From Fimenecus sp051881435 (GTDB lineage: Bacteria > Bacillota > Clostridia > Oscillospirales > Acutalibacteraceae): a DNA stretch of 64,000 nt. A program made the translations under genes and the position numbers. The notes under the pieces are model-generated. The model did not search any database. It had not been told where the DNA came from and saw nothing but the letters and a program-made list of their open reading frames with translations. Below are positions 42,715 through 50,305 of this stretch, in pieces; position 1 is the first letter of the stretch; each line of letters begins with the position of its first letter. The stretch spans positions 4,918 through 68,917 of the forward strand of contig JBJEPW010000002.1 in NCBI GenBank assembly GCA_051881435.1, read 5' to 3'.

Positions 42715-43215
42715 TTGAAAAAAGAAATAAACATAAAAGAGCTTTCCGGTAATTTCGTAAAAATGATAAGCGAGGACTGGGCTCTGCTCACGGCGGGAGA
42801 AAATGACTGCTTTAATACAATGACCGTAAGCTGGGGAGGCATAGGCGAGCTTTGGGGAAAAGATGTTTGCTTTGTATTCGTACGCCCCCAGAGATACACA
42901 TATCAGTTTATGGAAAAGTACGACAGATTTTCTCTTTCGTTCTTTGGCGGTGAATTCAAAAAAGAGCTGGGGCTTTGCGGCAGTAAATCAGGCAGGGATA
43001 TTGACAAAATCGCCGCAACAGGGCTTACACCCGTAACTCTCGGCGAAACGGTGGGATTCCGGCAGGCAAAGGTAGTTGTTACAATGAAAAAGCTTGCTTA
43101 TCAGGATATAAACCCCAAGGGCTTTATCGACGAAAGCATTATGGACAATTACAAAGCGGCGGATTTTCACCGCGTATATGTTGGTGAAATCGAAAAAGTG
43201 TATATTGAAGAATAA
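42715..43215 (+). CDS. Flavin reductase-like protein
   Basis: The protein has 166 residues and a flavin-reductase-like split-barrel fold, with SEDWALLTAGENDCFNTMTV near the N-terminus (FMN-binding region), VFVRPQRYTYQFMEKYDRF and LGLCGSKSGRDIDKIAATGL. Relatives are FMN-binding reductases of unknown partner in Firmicutes. A TTG at 42715 lies 9 nt from AAGGA. The ATG at 42706 touches the AAGGA and is too close. No oxygenase partner is adjacent. Confidence 0.75.
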   Translation: MKKEINIKELSGNFVKMISEDWALLTAGENDCFNTMTVSWGGIGELWGKDVCFVFVRPQRYTYQFMEKYDRFSLSFFGGEFKKELGLCGSKSGRDIDKIAATGLTPVTLGETVGFRQAKVVVTMKKLAYQDINPKGFIDESIMDNYKAADFHRVYVGEIEKVYIEE

Positions 43216-43229
43216 TTTTTGAAAAAGTG

Positions 43230-43258
43230 TTGACATTTGTTTTTTTTAGTGATAGACT
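43230..43258 (+). promoter_or_regulatory. Promoter of the Trp T-box transcript
   Basis: A perfect -35 TTGACA (43230-43235), a 17-bp spacer and a -10 TAGACT (43253-43258). Transcription would start about 43265, just before the T-box leader. Confidence 0.8.
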
Positions 43259-43264
43259 TTAAAA

Positions 43265-43540
43265 AAACAAGCCAAGCAAACCTATGATAAAGAGTAGTAG
43301 CTGTTATTTAAGCGTTTCAAGAGAGCCGGCGGCGGTGTGAGTTCGGTAACGGTAATTTCAGTGAATGGACTTTTGAGGGCAAACCGAAACACAGTTGTGA
43401 ATTAGGGGCGACGGAGGGCAACCGTTAAAGTGCCGAGTGTATGATTGTACACGGTGAGAGCGCATTTTATATGCGAATTTGGGTGGTACCGCAGGATTTT
43501 CAGCCTGTCCCATATTTTGGGGGCAGGCTTTTTATTTTTC
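43265..43540 (+). ncRNA. T-box riboswitch, tryptophan specific
   Basis: The T-box sequence TGGGTGGTACCGC is at 43480-43492. It is followed by an intrinsic terminator with stem AGCCTGTCCC/GGGGGCAGGCT and a T run (43502-43539). The stem I region (about 43290-43400) has AGTAGTAG and the specifier segment GTGAATGGAC (43361-43370), so the specifier codon is TGG at 43366-43368, for tryptophan. Uncharged tRNA-Trp would stabilise the antiterminator and turn on the downstream ABC transporter. Codon and target agree with the known TrpXYP group. Confidence 0.93.
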
Positions 43541-43558
43541 TCAAAAGGAGATATTACT

Positions 43559-43597
43559 ATGGCACTTTTTACAAAGCGATGGCGACTTTCAAATTAA
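43559..43597 (+). CDS. Possible 12-residue leader peptide
   Basis: An open frame of MALFTKRWRLSN with one Trp follows the T-box terminator. A strong AAAAGGAG lies 8 nt upstream. It ends 66 bp before trpX. It could be a leader peptide or a chance frame; one Trp codon is little for attenuation. Confidence 0.35.
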   Translation: MALFTKRWRLSN

Positions 43598-43663
43598 CAA
43601 AGGATAAGCGTTAAACAATTTTTAACCGTAAAATAATTTTTAATTTTGAAAGGAATAATCACT

Positions 43664-44755
43664 ATGAAAAAATATATTGCAATTTTACTCGTTTTAGTTT
43701 TAACCATAACCTGTTTTTCGGCTTGCGGAAAAGCTCCTGCAACCGAGGGTAAAAAAGTCATCGGTCTTCTCTACGATGCAGGTCAGGATTCATCAACAAC
43801 CGCTATTGCCGAAGCAAAAGCATACCTGGATGAAAAAGGAATCGCATACAAAGAATATACCGGAACAACGGCCGACGAAGTAAGTCTTGCTGTTGACGCC
43901 GCTATTGCAGATAAGGTTGCGGCAATTTTCACTCCTACCGATAACACAATTATGGCTGCCGAGCTTGCCATTTACGAAAAGCTTGCCGATGCAGGTATCC
44001 CCCACTTCACAGGCGCGGATTCATTTGCTCTTAACGGTGCGTATCTCGGCTACGGTGTTGACTATGCTAACCTTGGTAAAGAAACTGCGAATATGGTTGC
44101 AGAAATTTTACTTGACGGCAAATCCCCCGCAACTCTTCCCGTTAAAACATTTGATAACGGTACTGCAACAATCAATACTGAAATCTGTACTAAACTCGGC
44201 TATAATCTTGAAGATATGAAAACAAAATATGAGCCTAACTGCCAAGCGATAAAAGAAATTACCACAGGTAATGCTTTTGACGACGGTACACAAAACATTC
44301 CCGCAGCCGCTCTCAAATCAGGCACAATCGGTTCGGATAACCCCGCACAGACATTTACCGTAGGCATTTGTAATTTCGTTGATGACGCTTCACTTAATCA
44401 GATAGTAAGCAACATTAAGCTTCAGCTTGACACAATCGGAAAAGAAAAGAATGTTGCTTTCATTATTAAATATGATAACTGCAATGCAGACTCAAATGTA
44501 TTAAACCAGATTATTGCCGGATTCAATGCCGACAAGGTTGACCTTATGATCGGCGTTGCCACTCCCGTTGCAATGGCAATGCAGTCTGCCACGGAAGATA
44601 ATCAGATTCCCGTTGTTTTCGCGGCAGTTTCCGACCCCGTAGGCACACAAATAGTTGCTTCAAACGAAAACCCCGGCAAAAACATTACAGGCACCTCCGA
44701 TTTCCTCGATACAAAAGCAATTTTCAATCTTATTATCGCAACAATCGGCGCATAA
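43664..44755 (+). CDS. trpX: Tryptophan-type ABC transporter substrate-binding lipoprotein, apparently circularly permuted
   Basis: The protein has 363 residues, starting at the ATG after AAAGGA. A lipoprotein signal MKKYIAILLVLVLTITCFSA ends at Cys21. Residues 30-205 (KVIGLLYDAGQDSS, IFTPTDNTIMAAE, LGYGVDYANLGKETA) correspond to the normally C-terminal half of the ABC_sub_bind family. Residues 229-363 (FTVGICNFVDDASLNQIV, LMIGVATPVAMAMQSAT, VVFAAVSDPVGTQIV, GKNITGTSDFLDTKAIF) correspond to the half that normally comes first. A linker (about 206-228) joins them. Both halves look intact, so the protein may fold. It is the first gene after the Trp T-box and binds tryptophan by inference from the family and leader. 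Confidence 0.85.
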   Translation: MKKYIAILLVLVLTITCFSACGKAPATEGKKVIGLLYDAGQDSSTTAIAEAKAYLDEKGIAYKEYTGTTADEVSLAVDAAIADKVAAIFTPTDNTIMAAELAIYEKLADAGIPHFTGADSFALNGAYLGYGVDYANLGKETANMVAEILLDGKSPATLPVKTFDNGTATINTEICTKLGYNLEDMKTKYEPNCQAIKEITTGNAFDDGTQNIPAAALKSGTIGSDNPAQTFTVGICNFVDDASLNQIVSNIKLQLDTIGKEKNVAFIIKYDNCNADSNVLNQIIAGFNADKVDLMIGVATPVAMAMQSATEDNQIPVVFAAVSDPVGTQIVASNENPGKNITGTSDFLDTKAIFNLIIATIGA

Positions 44756-44773
44756 TCAATTATTATAAATTAG

Positions 44774-44811
44774 GCAGAACAGATAATCCGCTAATGGGTT
44801 ATCTGTTCTGC
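44774..44811 (+). other. Hairpin between trpX and trpY
   Basis: A perfect 13-bp stem GCAGAACAGATAA/TTATCTGTTCTGC lies between the two genes with no T run after it. Such a hairpin commonly protects the mRNA of a binding protein and keeps its level above that of the membrane subunits. Confidence 0.6.
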
Positions 44812-44838
44812 GCTGTAAAAAATTAAGGACGGAACAAT

Positions 44839-45771
44839 ATGGATTTTAACTCTATTCTGAGCTTAGGCGAAAACGCATTACAGTTGGGACTTATAAGTTC
44901 GCTTACGGTTTTAGCGCTGTTTTTAAGCTATTCAATGCTGAATGTTTGTGACCTTTCTACTGACGGATGCTTTACTCTCGGTGCAACGGTAGGTGCGGTT
45001 GTGGCGATTGCAGGTCATCCCGGTTTATCTATTCTTGCGGCTATGGCGGCGGGTGTAATATCGGGATTTGTTGTTGCTTTTCTTCAAACCAAGATGGGTA
45101 TCAACAGTCTTCTTGCGGGCATCATCGTCAACACGGGGCTTTACTCCGTGAACATTGCCGTTATGGGTAATTCGTCGCTTTTAAATATGAACAGAACAAC
45201 AACTGTTTTCACACTTTTAAAAGACAAGCTTCGCGGCACGGCATTTGAAAAAGAATACATATTGATTATTGCGTTTATTGCAGTAGCCCTTGTTGTTATT
45301 TTCCTTTCCGTATTCCTTAAAACAAAGCTCGGTCTTGCAATCCGTGCAACAGGAAACAACCCCGATATGGTTCGGTCTTCCTCTATTAACCCTGTTTTTA
45401 CAACTATTGTAGGACTTTGTATTGCAAACTCATTTACGGCACTTTCCGGCTGCTTGCTTGCTCAGTCACAGAAATCCGTAAATATTGATATCGGTACGGG
45501 TATGGTGACTGTTGCCCTCGCCTCTCTTCTCATAGGCGGTGTATTCCTCGGAAAAGGTAAAATTCCTCTCCGAGCAATAGGCGTTGTTTTAGGCTCGATT
45601 ATTTTCAGAGTTATATATGCCGTCGCCCTCAGATTTGATATGCCCGCATATATGCTTAAACTTATTTCTTCCGTTATTGTTATTATTGCAATATCCGCTC
45701 CCTACCTTAAATCACAGTTCCCTGTTATTAAAAGGCGCATATTCCTTTCCCGCAGAAAGGAGGCAAAATAA
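44839..45771 (+). CDS. trpY: ABC transporter permease, tryptophan-type
   Basis: The integral membrane subunit has 310 residues and many hydrophobic segments (SSLTVLALFLSYSMLNVCDL, LLAGIIVNTGLYSVNIAVMG, ILIIAFIAVALVVIFLSVFL). It belongs to the branched-chain-type permease family (BPD_transp_2), with GLAIRATGNNPDMVRSSSIN as the cytoplasmic loop that contacts the ATPase. The start is preceded by GGACGG. It follows trpX and overlaps trpP by one base (TAATG). The substrate is inferred from the Trp T-box. Confidence 0.88.
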   Translation: MDFNSILSLGENALQLGLISSLTVLALFLSYSMLNVCDLSTDGCFTLGATVGAVVAIAGHPGLSILAAMAAGVISGFVVAFLQTKMGINSLLAGIIVNTGLYSVNIAVMGNSSLLNMNRTTTVFTLLKDKLRGTAFEKEYILIIAFIAVALVVIFLSVFLKTKLGLAIRATGNNPDMVRSSSINPVFTTIVGLCIANSFTALSGCLLAQSQKSVNIDIGTGMVTVALASLLIGGVFLGKGKIPLRAIGVVLGSIIFRVIYAVALRFDMPAYMLKLISSVIVIIAISAPYLKSQFPVIKRRIFLSRRKEAK

Positions 45772-46559
45772 TGCTTACATTATCACACGTTTCAAAGACC
45801 TTCAATCCCGGTACGGTAAATGCAAAAACCGCCCTCAGCGATTTGTCGCTCCATGTTAACAAGGGCGATTTTATTACAATAATCGGTGCTAACGGTGCAG
45901 GCAAATCAACGCTTTTCAATGCTGTTGCAGGTTCTTTTATGACCGATAGCGGTAATATTATTCTGGACGGAAAAGACATTACGCTTATGCCCGAACACAA
46001 GCGCGCAAAATCAATAGGCAGACTTTTTCAGGACCCTATGCGCGGCTCTGCTCCGGGAATGAGCATTGAAGAAAATATGGCTCTTGCCGCGGGGCACGGA
46101 AGTTGGCTCAGTTCAATTTCACGAAAAGACAAAGCGCTTTTTCGCGAGCGTCTTGCACTTCTCGGAATGGGGCTTGAAGACAGAATGAAGCAACCCGTAG
46201 GACTTCTTTCCGGCGGCCAAAGACAAGCGCTTACACTTATGATGGCTACATTTAATCCGCCTAAGCTTCTTTTACTTGACGAGCATACGGCCGCCCTTGA
46301 CCCGGGCACTGCCGAAAAAGTATTGGAGCTTACAAAGAAAATTGTTGATGAAAATAATCTCACCTGCCTTATGATTACCCACAATATGCAATCTGCCCTT
46401 GATTTAGGTAACAGAACATTTATGATGAACAACGGCAATATTGTTTATGATGTGGAGGGCGATGAAAGAAAGAAGCTTCATGTTTCCGACCTACTTCAAA
46501 AATTCAAAGAATGCGTAGGCAAAGAGCTTGATAATGACAGAATGTTGCTTTCGGAATAG
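45771..46559 (+). CDS. trpP: ABC transporter ATP-binding protein, tryptophan-type
   Basis: The ATPase subunit has 262 residues. Walker A is GANGAGKST, the Q loop is GRLFQDPMRGSA, the signature is LSGGQRQAL, Walker B is LLLLDEHTAALDP and the H loop is LMITHNM. It is translationally coupled to trpY and ends the operon with a strong terminator. The gene set trpX-trpY-trpP is the standard Trp-regulated transporter in Firmicutes. Confidence 0.92.
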   Translation: MLTLSHVSKTFNPGTVNAKTALSDLSLHVNKGDFITIIGANGAGKSTLFNAVAGSFMTDSGNIILDGKDITLMPEHKRAKSIGRLFQDPMRGSAPGMSIEENMALAAGHGSWLSSISRKDKALFRERLALLGMGLEDRMKQPVGLLSGGQRQALTLMMATFNPPKLLLLDEHTAALDPGTAEKVLELTKKIVDENNLTCLMITHNMQSALDLGNRTFMMNNGNIVYDVEGDERKKLHVSDLLQKFKECVGKELDNDRMLLSE

Positions 46560-46573
46560 AACTTACCGAAAAA

Positions 46574-46620
46574 AACCGCTGACTTATCGAACGGTGATAA
46601 GTCAGCGGTTTATATTTTTT
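46574..46620 (+). terminator. Terminator of the trpXYP operon
   Basis: A 15-bp perfect stem AACCGCTGACTTATC/GATAAGTCAGCGGTT is followed by TATATTTTTTATTT. It ends at the stop of the convergent thioesterase gene and may serve both strands. Confidence 0.92.
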
Positions 46621-47023
46621 ATTTCTTTTTGATATGGGAACCTGTGGTGGTAATCACCGCAACCTTTGTGCCCAAATTATCGGTGATTGTAATTTCATAA
46701 AAGCAGGTGGTTCTGCCGTCCTTAATAAGGCGGCTCTCGCCGTAGAGCGTATCGCCCTTGGCTATGCCCAGATAGCAAATCTGGCTAACGGTTGTTACCG
46801 TTATATCCTCGCAATTAAAATTTGTGGAAACGGCAAATACGAAATCCGCGAGAGTAAACATAACGCCGCCCATAACATTACCCACGGCGTTCTGATGCTT
46901 TTTTTGAAGCTTTAAACTGCATTTTGCATAATGCTCCCCCACCTCTTCAATCACTATTCCCGTGGTTTCGGTGGCGTAAAGGTCGCCTGCAAAAAATTCT
47001 CTTGCTTTTTCAAGGTCGGTCAT
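46619..47023 (-). CDS. PaaI-family thioesterase
   Basis: A hotdog-fold protein of 134 residues starting MTDLEKAREFFAGDLYATET. The thioesterase core is NAVGNVMGGVMFTLADFVFAV, with the Asp that acts in PaaI-type enzymes, and TVTTVSQICYLGIAKGDTLY. It hydrolyses acyl-CoA esters of unknown kind. The ATG at 47023 lies 10 nt after AAAGGA and is preferred to an upstream in-frame ATG too near the ribosome binding site. It is a single-gene unit. Confidence 0.85.
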   Translation of the reverse strand: MTDLEKAREFFAGDLYATETTGIVIEEVGEHYAKCSLKLQKKHQNAVGNVMGGVMFTLADFVFAVSTNFNCEDITVTTVSQICYLGIAKGDTLYGESRLIKDGRTTCFYEITITDNLGTKVAVITTTGSHIKKK

Positions 47024-47098
47024 ATATATCATTCCTTTAAACATAATAAATGTATTATTTGCAAATAATTGTAACATAACCGCTGAAAAATAACAAGA

Positions 47099-47130
47099 AA
47101 AAAATAGGTGACTTTCGCCACCTATTTTTT
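47099..47130 (-). terminator. Terminator of the groESL operon
   Basis: The stem AAAAAATAGGTG/CACCTATTTTTT with a CTTTCGC-type loop lies just after the groEL stop and ends in T on the minus strand. Confidence 0.88.
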
Positions 47131-47148
47131 ATTGTGTTTGGTAATGAA

Positions 47149-48786
47149 TTAATACATTCCGCCGCCTGCCTGCGCCATTGCAGCAGCCGCTGCGGCGTCA
47201 GCCTGCGGGTCGGGAATATCGGCAACAAGGGACTCGGTTGTGAGTACCATTGCGGCAACGGAAGCCGCATTCTGGAGTGCTGAACGAGTTACCTTTGCAG
47301 GGTCGAGAATACCTGCTTCAAACATATCAACATACTCGCTTGTTGCGAAGTTAAAGCCATAGCCGGGCTTATTGGCGTTAACAATATTGTTTACGATAAC
47401 AGAGCCTTCAAGTCCTGCGTTCTTTGCAATCTGGCGAACCGGCTCCTCAATTGCTTTGAGAACAATCTTAACACCTGTTTTATAATCTGCATCGTCTGTA
47501 TCGAGAAGAGCCTCTGCCGCCTTAACAGCGCCGAGCAATGCTACGCCGCCGCCTGCAACGGAGCCTTCCTCAACAGCCGCCTTTGTAGCCGCGAGAGCGT
47601 CCTCAATGCGGAGCTTTTTCTCTTTCATTTCAGTTTCGGTTGCGGCACCTACGCGGATAACTGCAACACCGCCTGCAAGCTTTGCAAGTCTTTCCTGAAG
47701 CTTCTCTCTGTCGAAATCAGATGTAGTTGCCTCAATCTGTGAACGGATTTGAGCAACTCTGCCCTTGATTGCATCGCTGTTGCCTGCGCCGTCAACGATA
47801 ATTGTATTTTCCTTTGAAACCTTAACCTGCTTTGCACGGCCAAGCTGATTAAGCTGTGTATCTTTAAGTTCAAGTCCCAAATCAGCGGTAATAACCTCGC
47901 CGCCTGTAAGGATTGCGATATCCTGAAGCATTTCCTTTCTTCTGTCGCCGAAGCCGGGAGCCTTAACTGCTACGCAGGTAAATGTACCGCGGAGCTTGTT
48001 GACAAGAAGTGTTGAAAGAGCCTCGCCCTCGATATCCTCAGCGATGATAACAAGCTTTTTACCCGCCTGAACAATCTGCTCAAGAAGGGGAAGAATTTCC
48101 TGAATGTTTGAAATCTTCTTATCGGTGATAAGGATAAGAGCGTCGTCGATAACTGCCTCCATCTTATCTGTATCAGTTACCATATAAGGGGAAATGTAGC
48201 CGCGGTCAAACTGCATACCCTCAACAACATCTGAATATGTTTCGCTGGTCTTTGACTCCTCGATGGTGATAACACCGTCGGCAGTAACCTTTTCCATAGC
48301 CTCGGCTATAAGCTTACCGATATATTCATCGGCGGCGGAAACGGTTGCAACTCTTGCAATATCATCGGAAGAAGAAACGGGCTTTGCGTTTTTAAGAACC
48401 TCTGCTACAACTGCGTCAACAGCTGCCTGCATACCTTTTTTAACTACCATGGGGTTAGCGCCTGCGGCAACATTCTTCATACCCTCACGGACAAGTGCCT
48501 GAGCAAGAAGTGTAGCGGTTGTGGTACCGTCACCTGCAACATCGTTTGTTTTTGTTGCAACTTCTTTTACAAGCTGTGCGCCCATATTTTCAAAAGCGTC
48601 TTCAAGCTCAATCTCTTTTGCGATTGTAACGCCGTCGTTTGTGATAAGGGGTGCGCCGTATTTTCTGTCAAGAACAACATTTCTGCCCTTGGGGCCTAAT
48701 GTAATCTTTACGGTATCGCTCAATTTATCAATACCGTTTTGAAGAGCTTTTCTTGCCTCTTCACCGTAAACAATCTGCTTTGCCAT
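47149..48786 (-). CDS. groEL: Chaperonin GroEL
   Basis: The 60-kDa chaperonin subunit has 545 residues. It starts MAKQIVYGEEARKALQNGID. ATP-binding motifs include LGPKGRNVVLDRKYG and DGVTIAKEIEL, followed by VAGDGTTTATLLAQ, with KAPGFGDRRKEMLQDIAILT in the apical domain. The C-terminus ends AAAAMAQAGGGMY, shorter than the usual Gly-Met repeat tail. It follows groES by 16 bp and is controlled by the CIRCE site upstream of groES. Confidence 0.97.
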   Translation of the reverse strand: MAKQIVYGEEARKALQNGIDKLSDTVKITLGPKGRNVVLDRKYGAPLITNDGVTIAKEIELEDAFENMGAQLVKEVATKTNDVAGDGTTTATLLAQALVREGMKNVAAGANPMVVKKGMQAAVDAVVAEVLKNAKPVSSSDDIARVATVSAADEYIGKLIAEAMEKVTADGVITIEESKTSETYSDVVEGMQFDRGYISPYMVTDTDKMEAVIDDALILITDKKISNIQEILPLLEQIVQAGKKLVIIAEDIEGEALSTLLVNKLRGTFTCVAVKAPGFGDRRKEMLQDIAILTGGEVITADLGLELKDTQLNQLGRAKQVKVSKENTIIVDGAGNSDAIKGRVAQIRSQIEATTSDFDREKLQERLAKLAGGVAVIRVGAATETEMKEKKLRIEDALAATKAAVEEGSVAGGGVALLGAVKAAEALLDTDDADYKTGVKIVLKAIEEPVRQIAKNAGLEGSVIVNNIVNANKPGYGFNFATSEYVDMFEAGILDPAKVTRSALQNAASVAAMVLTTESLVADIPDPQADAAAAAAMAQAGGGMY

Positions 48787-48802
48787 AATAAATTACCTCC
48801 GA

Positions 48803-49087
48803 TTATTCAACTACTGCTAAAATCTCTGACTGACGGACGATGGTGTATTCCTCTTTATCCACCTTAACCTCAGTACCTGAATATTTGCCTGTGATTACCT
48901 TATCGCCGACTTTAACATACATTGTGACCTCGTGGCCGTCCACAACTCCGCCGGGACCTACTGCAACAACCTCGGCAACCTGAGGCTTTTCCTGTGAGGA
49001 AGCGGCAAGAACGATACCGCTCTTTGTAGTTTCCTCCATTTCGCATGCCTTTAAGACAACTCTGTCTGCAAGGGGTTTAATAGTCAT
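48803..49087 (-). CDS. groES: Co-chaperonin GroES
   Basis: A 94-residue co-chaperonin starting MTIKPLADRVVLKACEMEET. The mobile loop is ETTKSGIVLAASSQEKPQ, and DKVITGKYSGTEVKVDKEEY follows, as in the family. The start follows AGGAGGTAAC. The promoter and CIRCE operator are about 35-95 bp upstream. Confidence 0.97.
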   Translation of the reverse strand: MTIKPLADRVVLKACEMEETTKSGIVLAASSQEKPQVAEVVAVGPGGVVDGHEVTMYVKVGDKVITGKYSGTEVKVDKEEYTIVRQSEILAVVE

Positions 49088-49120
49088 TTTATGTTACCTC
49101 CTAAAAGATTGAATATGTTT

Positions 49121-49147
49121 TTAGCACTCTCACCTTTCGAGTGCTAA
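49121..49147. promoter_or_regulatory. CIRCE operator (HrcA site)
   Basis: TTAGCACTC, 9 bp, GAGTGCTAA is a perfect CIRCE inverted repeat. It lies between the groES promoter and its start codon. The HrcA repressor binds such sites. No hrcA gene is in the window. Confidence 0.97.
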
Positions 49148-49151
49148 ATAT

Positions 49152-49180
49152 ATTTTAGCCACTTTCTTCCAAAAAATCAA
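49152..49180 (-). promoter_or_regulatory. groESL promoter
   Basis: A -35 TTGATT (49175-49180), a 17-bp spacer and a -10 TAAAAT (49152-49157), immediately upstream of the CIRCE site. Confidence 0.85.
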
Positions 49181-49228
49181 GTACTTTATTTAAAGTTAAT
49201 AGTTTTTTAACAAATTTTACAATTACAC

Positions 49229-49273
49229 AAAAAACAGCGGAGATTTGCCAAGTTCCCGTAAGGCAAATCCCCG
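49229..49273 (-). terminator. Terminator of mazF
   Basis: The stem GCGGGGATTTGCC/GGCAAATCTCCGC is followed on the minus strand by TGTTTTTTGTG. It lies just after the mazF stop codon. Confidence 0.88.
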
Positions 49274-49282
49274 CCTGAAATA

Positions 49283-49627
49283 TTACACAAGTCCGAAGCT
49301 TACAAACAGGGCTTGGTTGATTTTATTCATATCCGTATCGGACAAATTGCCCATTCTTTCTTTAAGCCGCTGTTTATCGAGAGTTCGCACCTGTTCCAAA
49401 AGCACCACGGAATCTTTGCTGAGCCCGCAGTTTTTGCCGTTTACGCTTATATGAGTGGGAAGCCTTGATTTATCCTGCTGGCTTGTTATAGCGGCGGCTA
49501 TTACCGTTGGGCTGTACTTATTGCCTATGTCATTCTGCACTATAAGTACCGGTCTTACGCCGCCCTGTTCGCTCCCTACAACGGGACTTAAATCTGCGTA
49601 GTATATGTCCCCTCTTTTAACATTCAT
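49283..49627 (-). CDS. MazF/PemK-family endoribonuclease toxin, no antitoxin adjacent
   Basis: The protein has 114 residues and begins MNVKRGDIYYADLSPVVGSE, with GGVRPVLIVQNDIGNKYSP and the C-terminal LLEQVRTLDKQRL. It is an mRNA-cleaving toxin of the EndoA/MazF group. The start at 49627 follows GGAGAGTG. In Bacillus the order is nnr/acpS, ydcC-type lipoprotein, alr, mazE, mazF. Here nnr and a lipoprotein precede it, but alr and the antitoxin gene are missing. The 141 bp upstream has no room for a mazE of normal size. Confidence 0.9.
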   Translation of the reverse strand: MNVKRGDIYYADLSPVVGSEQGGVRPVLIVQNDIGNKYSPTVIAAAITSQQDKSRLPTHISVNGKNCGLSKDSVVLLEQVRTLDKQRLKERMGNLSDTDMNKINQALFVSFGLV

Positions 49628-49768
49628 GGTTTGTATCACTCTCCGTTTAAAACTCTTTACACACTTATTTTTACCTTTTATTCCCGTGATTAAACACATA
49701 AGGTAAAAAAATAGGGGGAGTAATACATTTTATTCAGTTTCGGGGCAGGATGTCCCGAACAAACTGTT

Positions 49769-50284
49769 TTATTGCGTTTTATAAGTAAAGTTTTCAAACA
49801 CGGCGGAGTCCGCACCGTCAATTATCAGTTTTTCAAATTCTTTTGTATCGGGATTGACAAGCAGTGTGCAAAAATGCCCATGCGCCTCATATGAACAGGA
49901 CAGGCTTTCGCTGTTTTCTGTTTTTTCGGGAGTTATGCCGTTCACATTGTTAATACAGCTTTCCAACGCACAAAAAAGCATATTATACGGCAGTTTGCCT
50001 TCTGAAATGCTCAATGTCAGATTGTTCGTTTTCAGGGTGTATTCGCCGTCCGCACAGGAAACCTGAACGCCTTTTACGGTTTGAGGCTGGGTAAAGGTTA
50101 AAACAAGGCTGTCAAACGCCGTGTAATCCGCCTCTGCCGCTACCGTCATACCGTTAACGGTTGTATAAACACAAGTATTAAAGCCGCTGATATTCAGCGG
50201 CTCTTTTTCAACATCCTTTGTCTTATTTATTCCGCATCCGCACAAAAGCAGAAGGCAAAATAAAGCGCAAAGAAATTTTTTCAA
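49769..50284 (-). CDS. Lipoprotein of unknown function
   Basis: The protein has 171 residues with a lipoprotein signal MKKFLCALFCLLLLCGC (Cys17 likely lipidated). The mature part is rich in beta strand (TVNGMTVAAEADYTAFDSLV, LTLSISEGKLPYNML) and resembles small LolA/YdcC-like lipoproteins, but I cannot assign a family. It lies 21 bp after nnr and is probably in the same transcript. Its position between nnr and mazF matches that of ydcC in Bacillus, which supports a distant relation. Confidence 0.6.
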   Translation of the reverse strand: MKKFLCALFCLLLLCGCGINKTKDVEKEPLNISGFNTCVYTTVNGMTVAAEADYTAFDSLVLTFTQPQTVKGVQVSCADGEYTLKTNNLTLSISEGKLPYNMLFCALESCINNVNGITPEKTENSESLSCSYEAHGHFCTLLVNPDTKEFEKLIIDGADSAVFENFTYKTQ

Positions 50285-50305
50285 TATTATCTACCTTTAT
50301 TCGTA

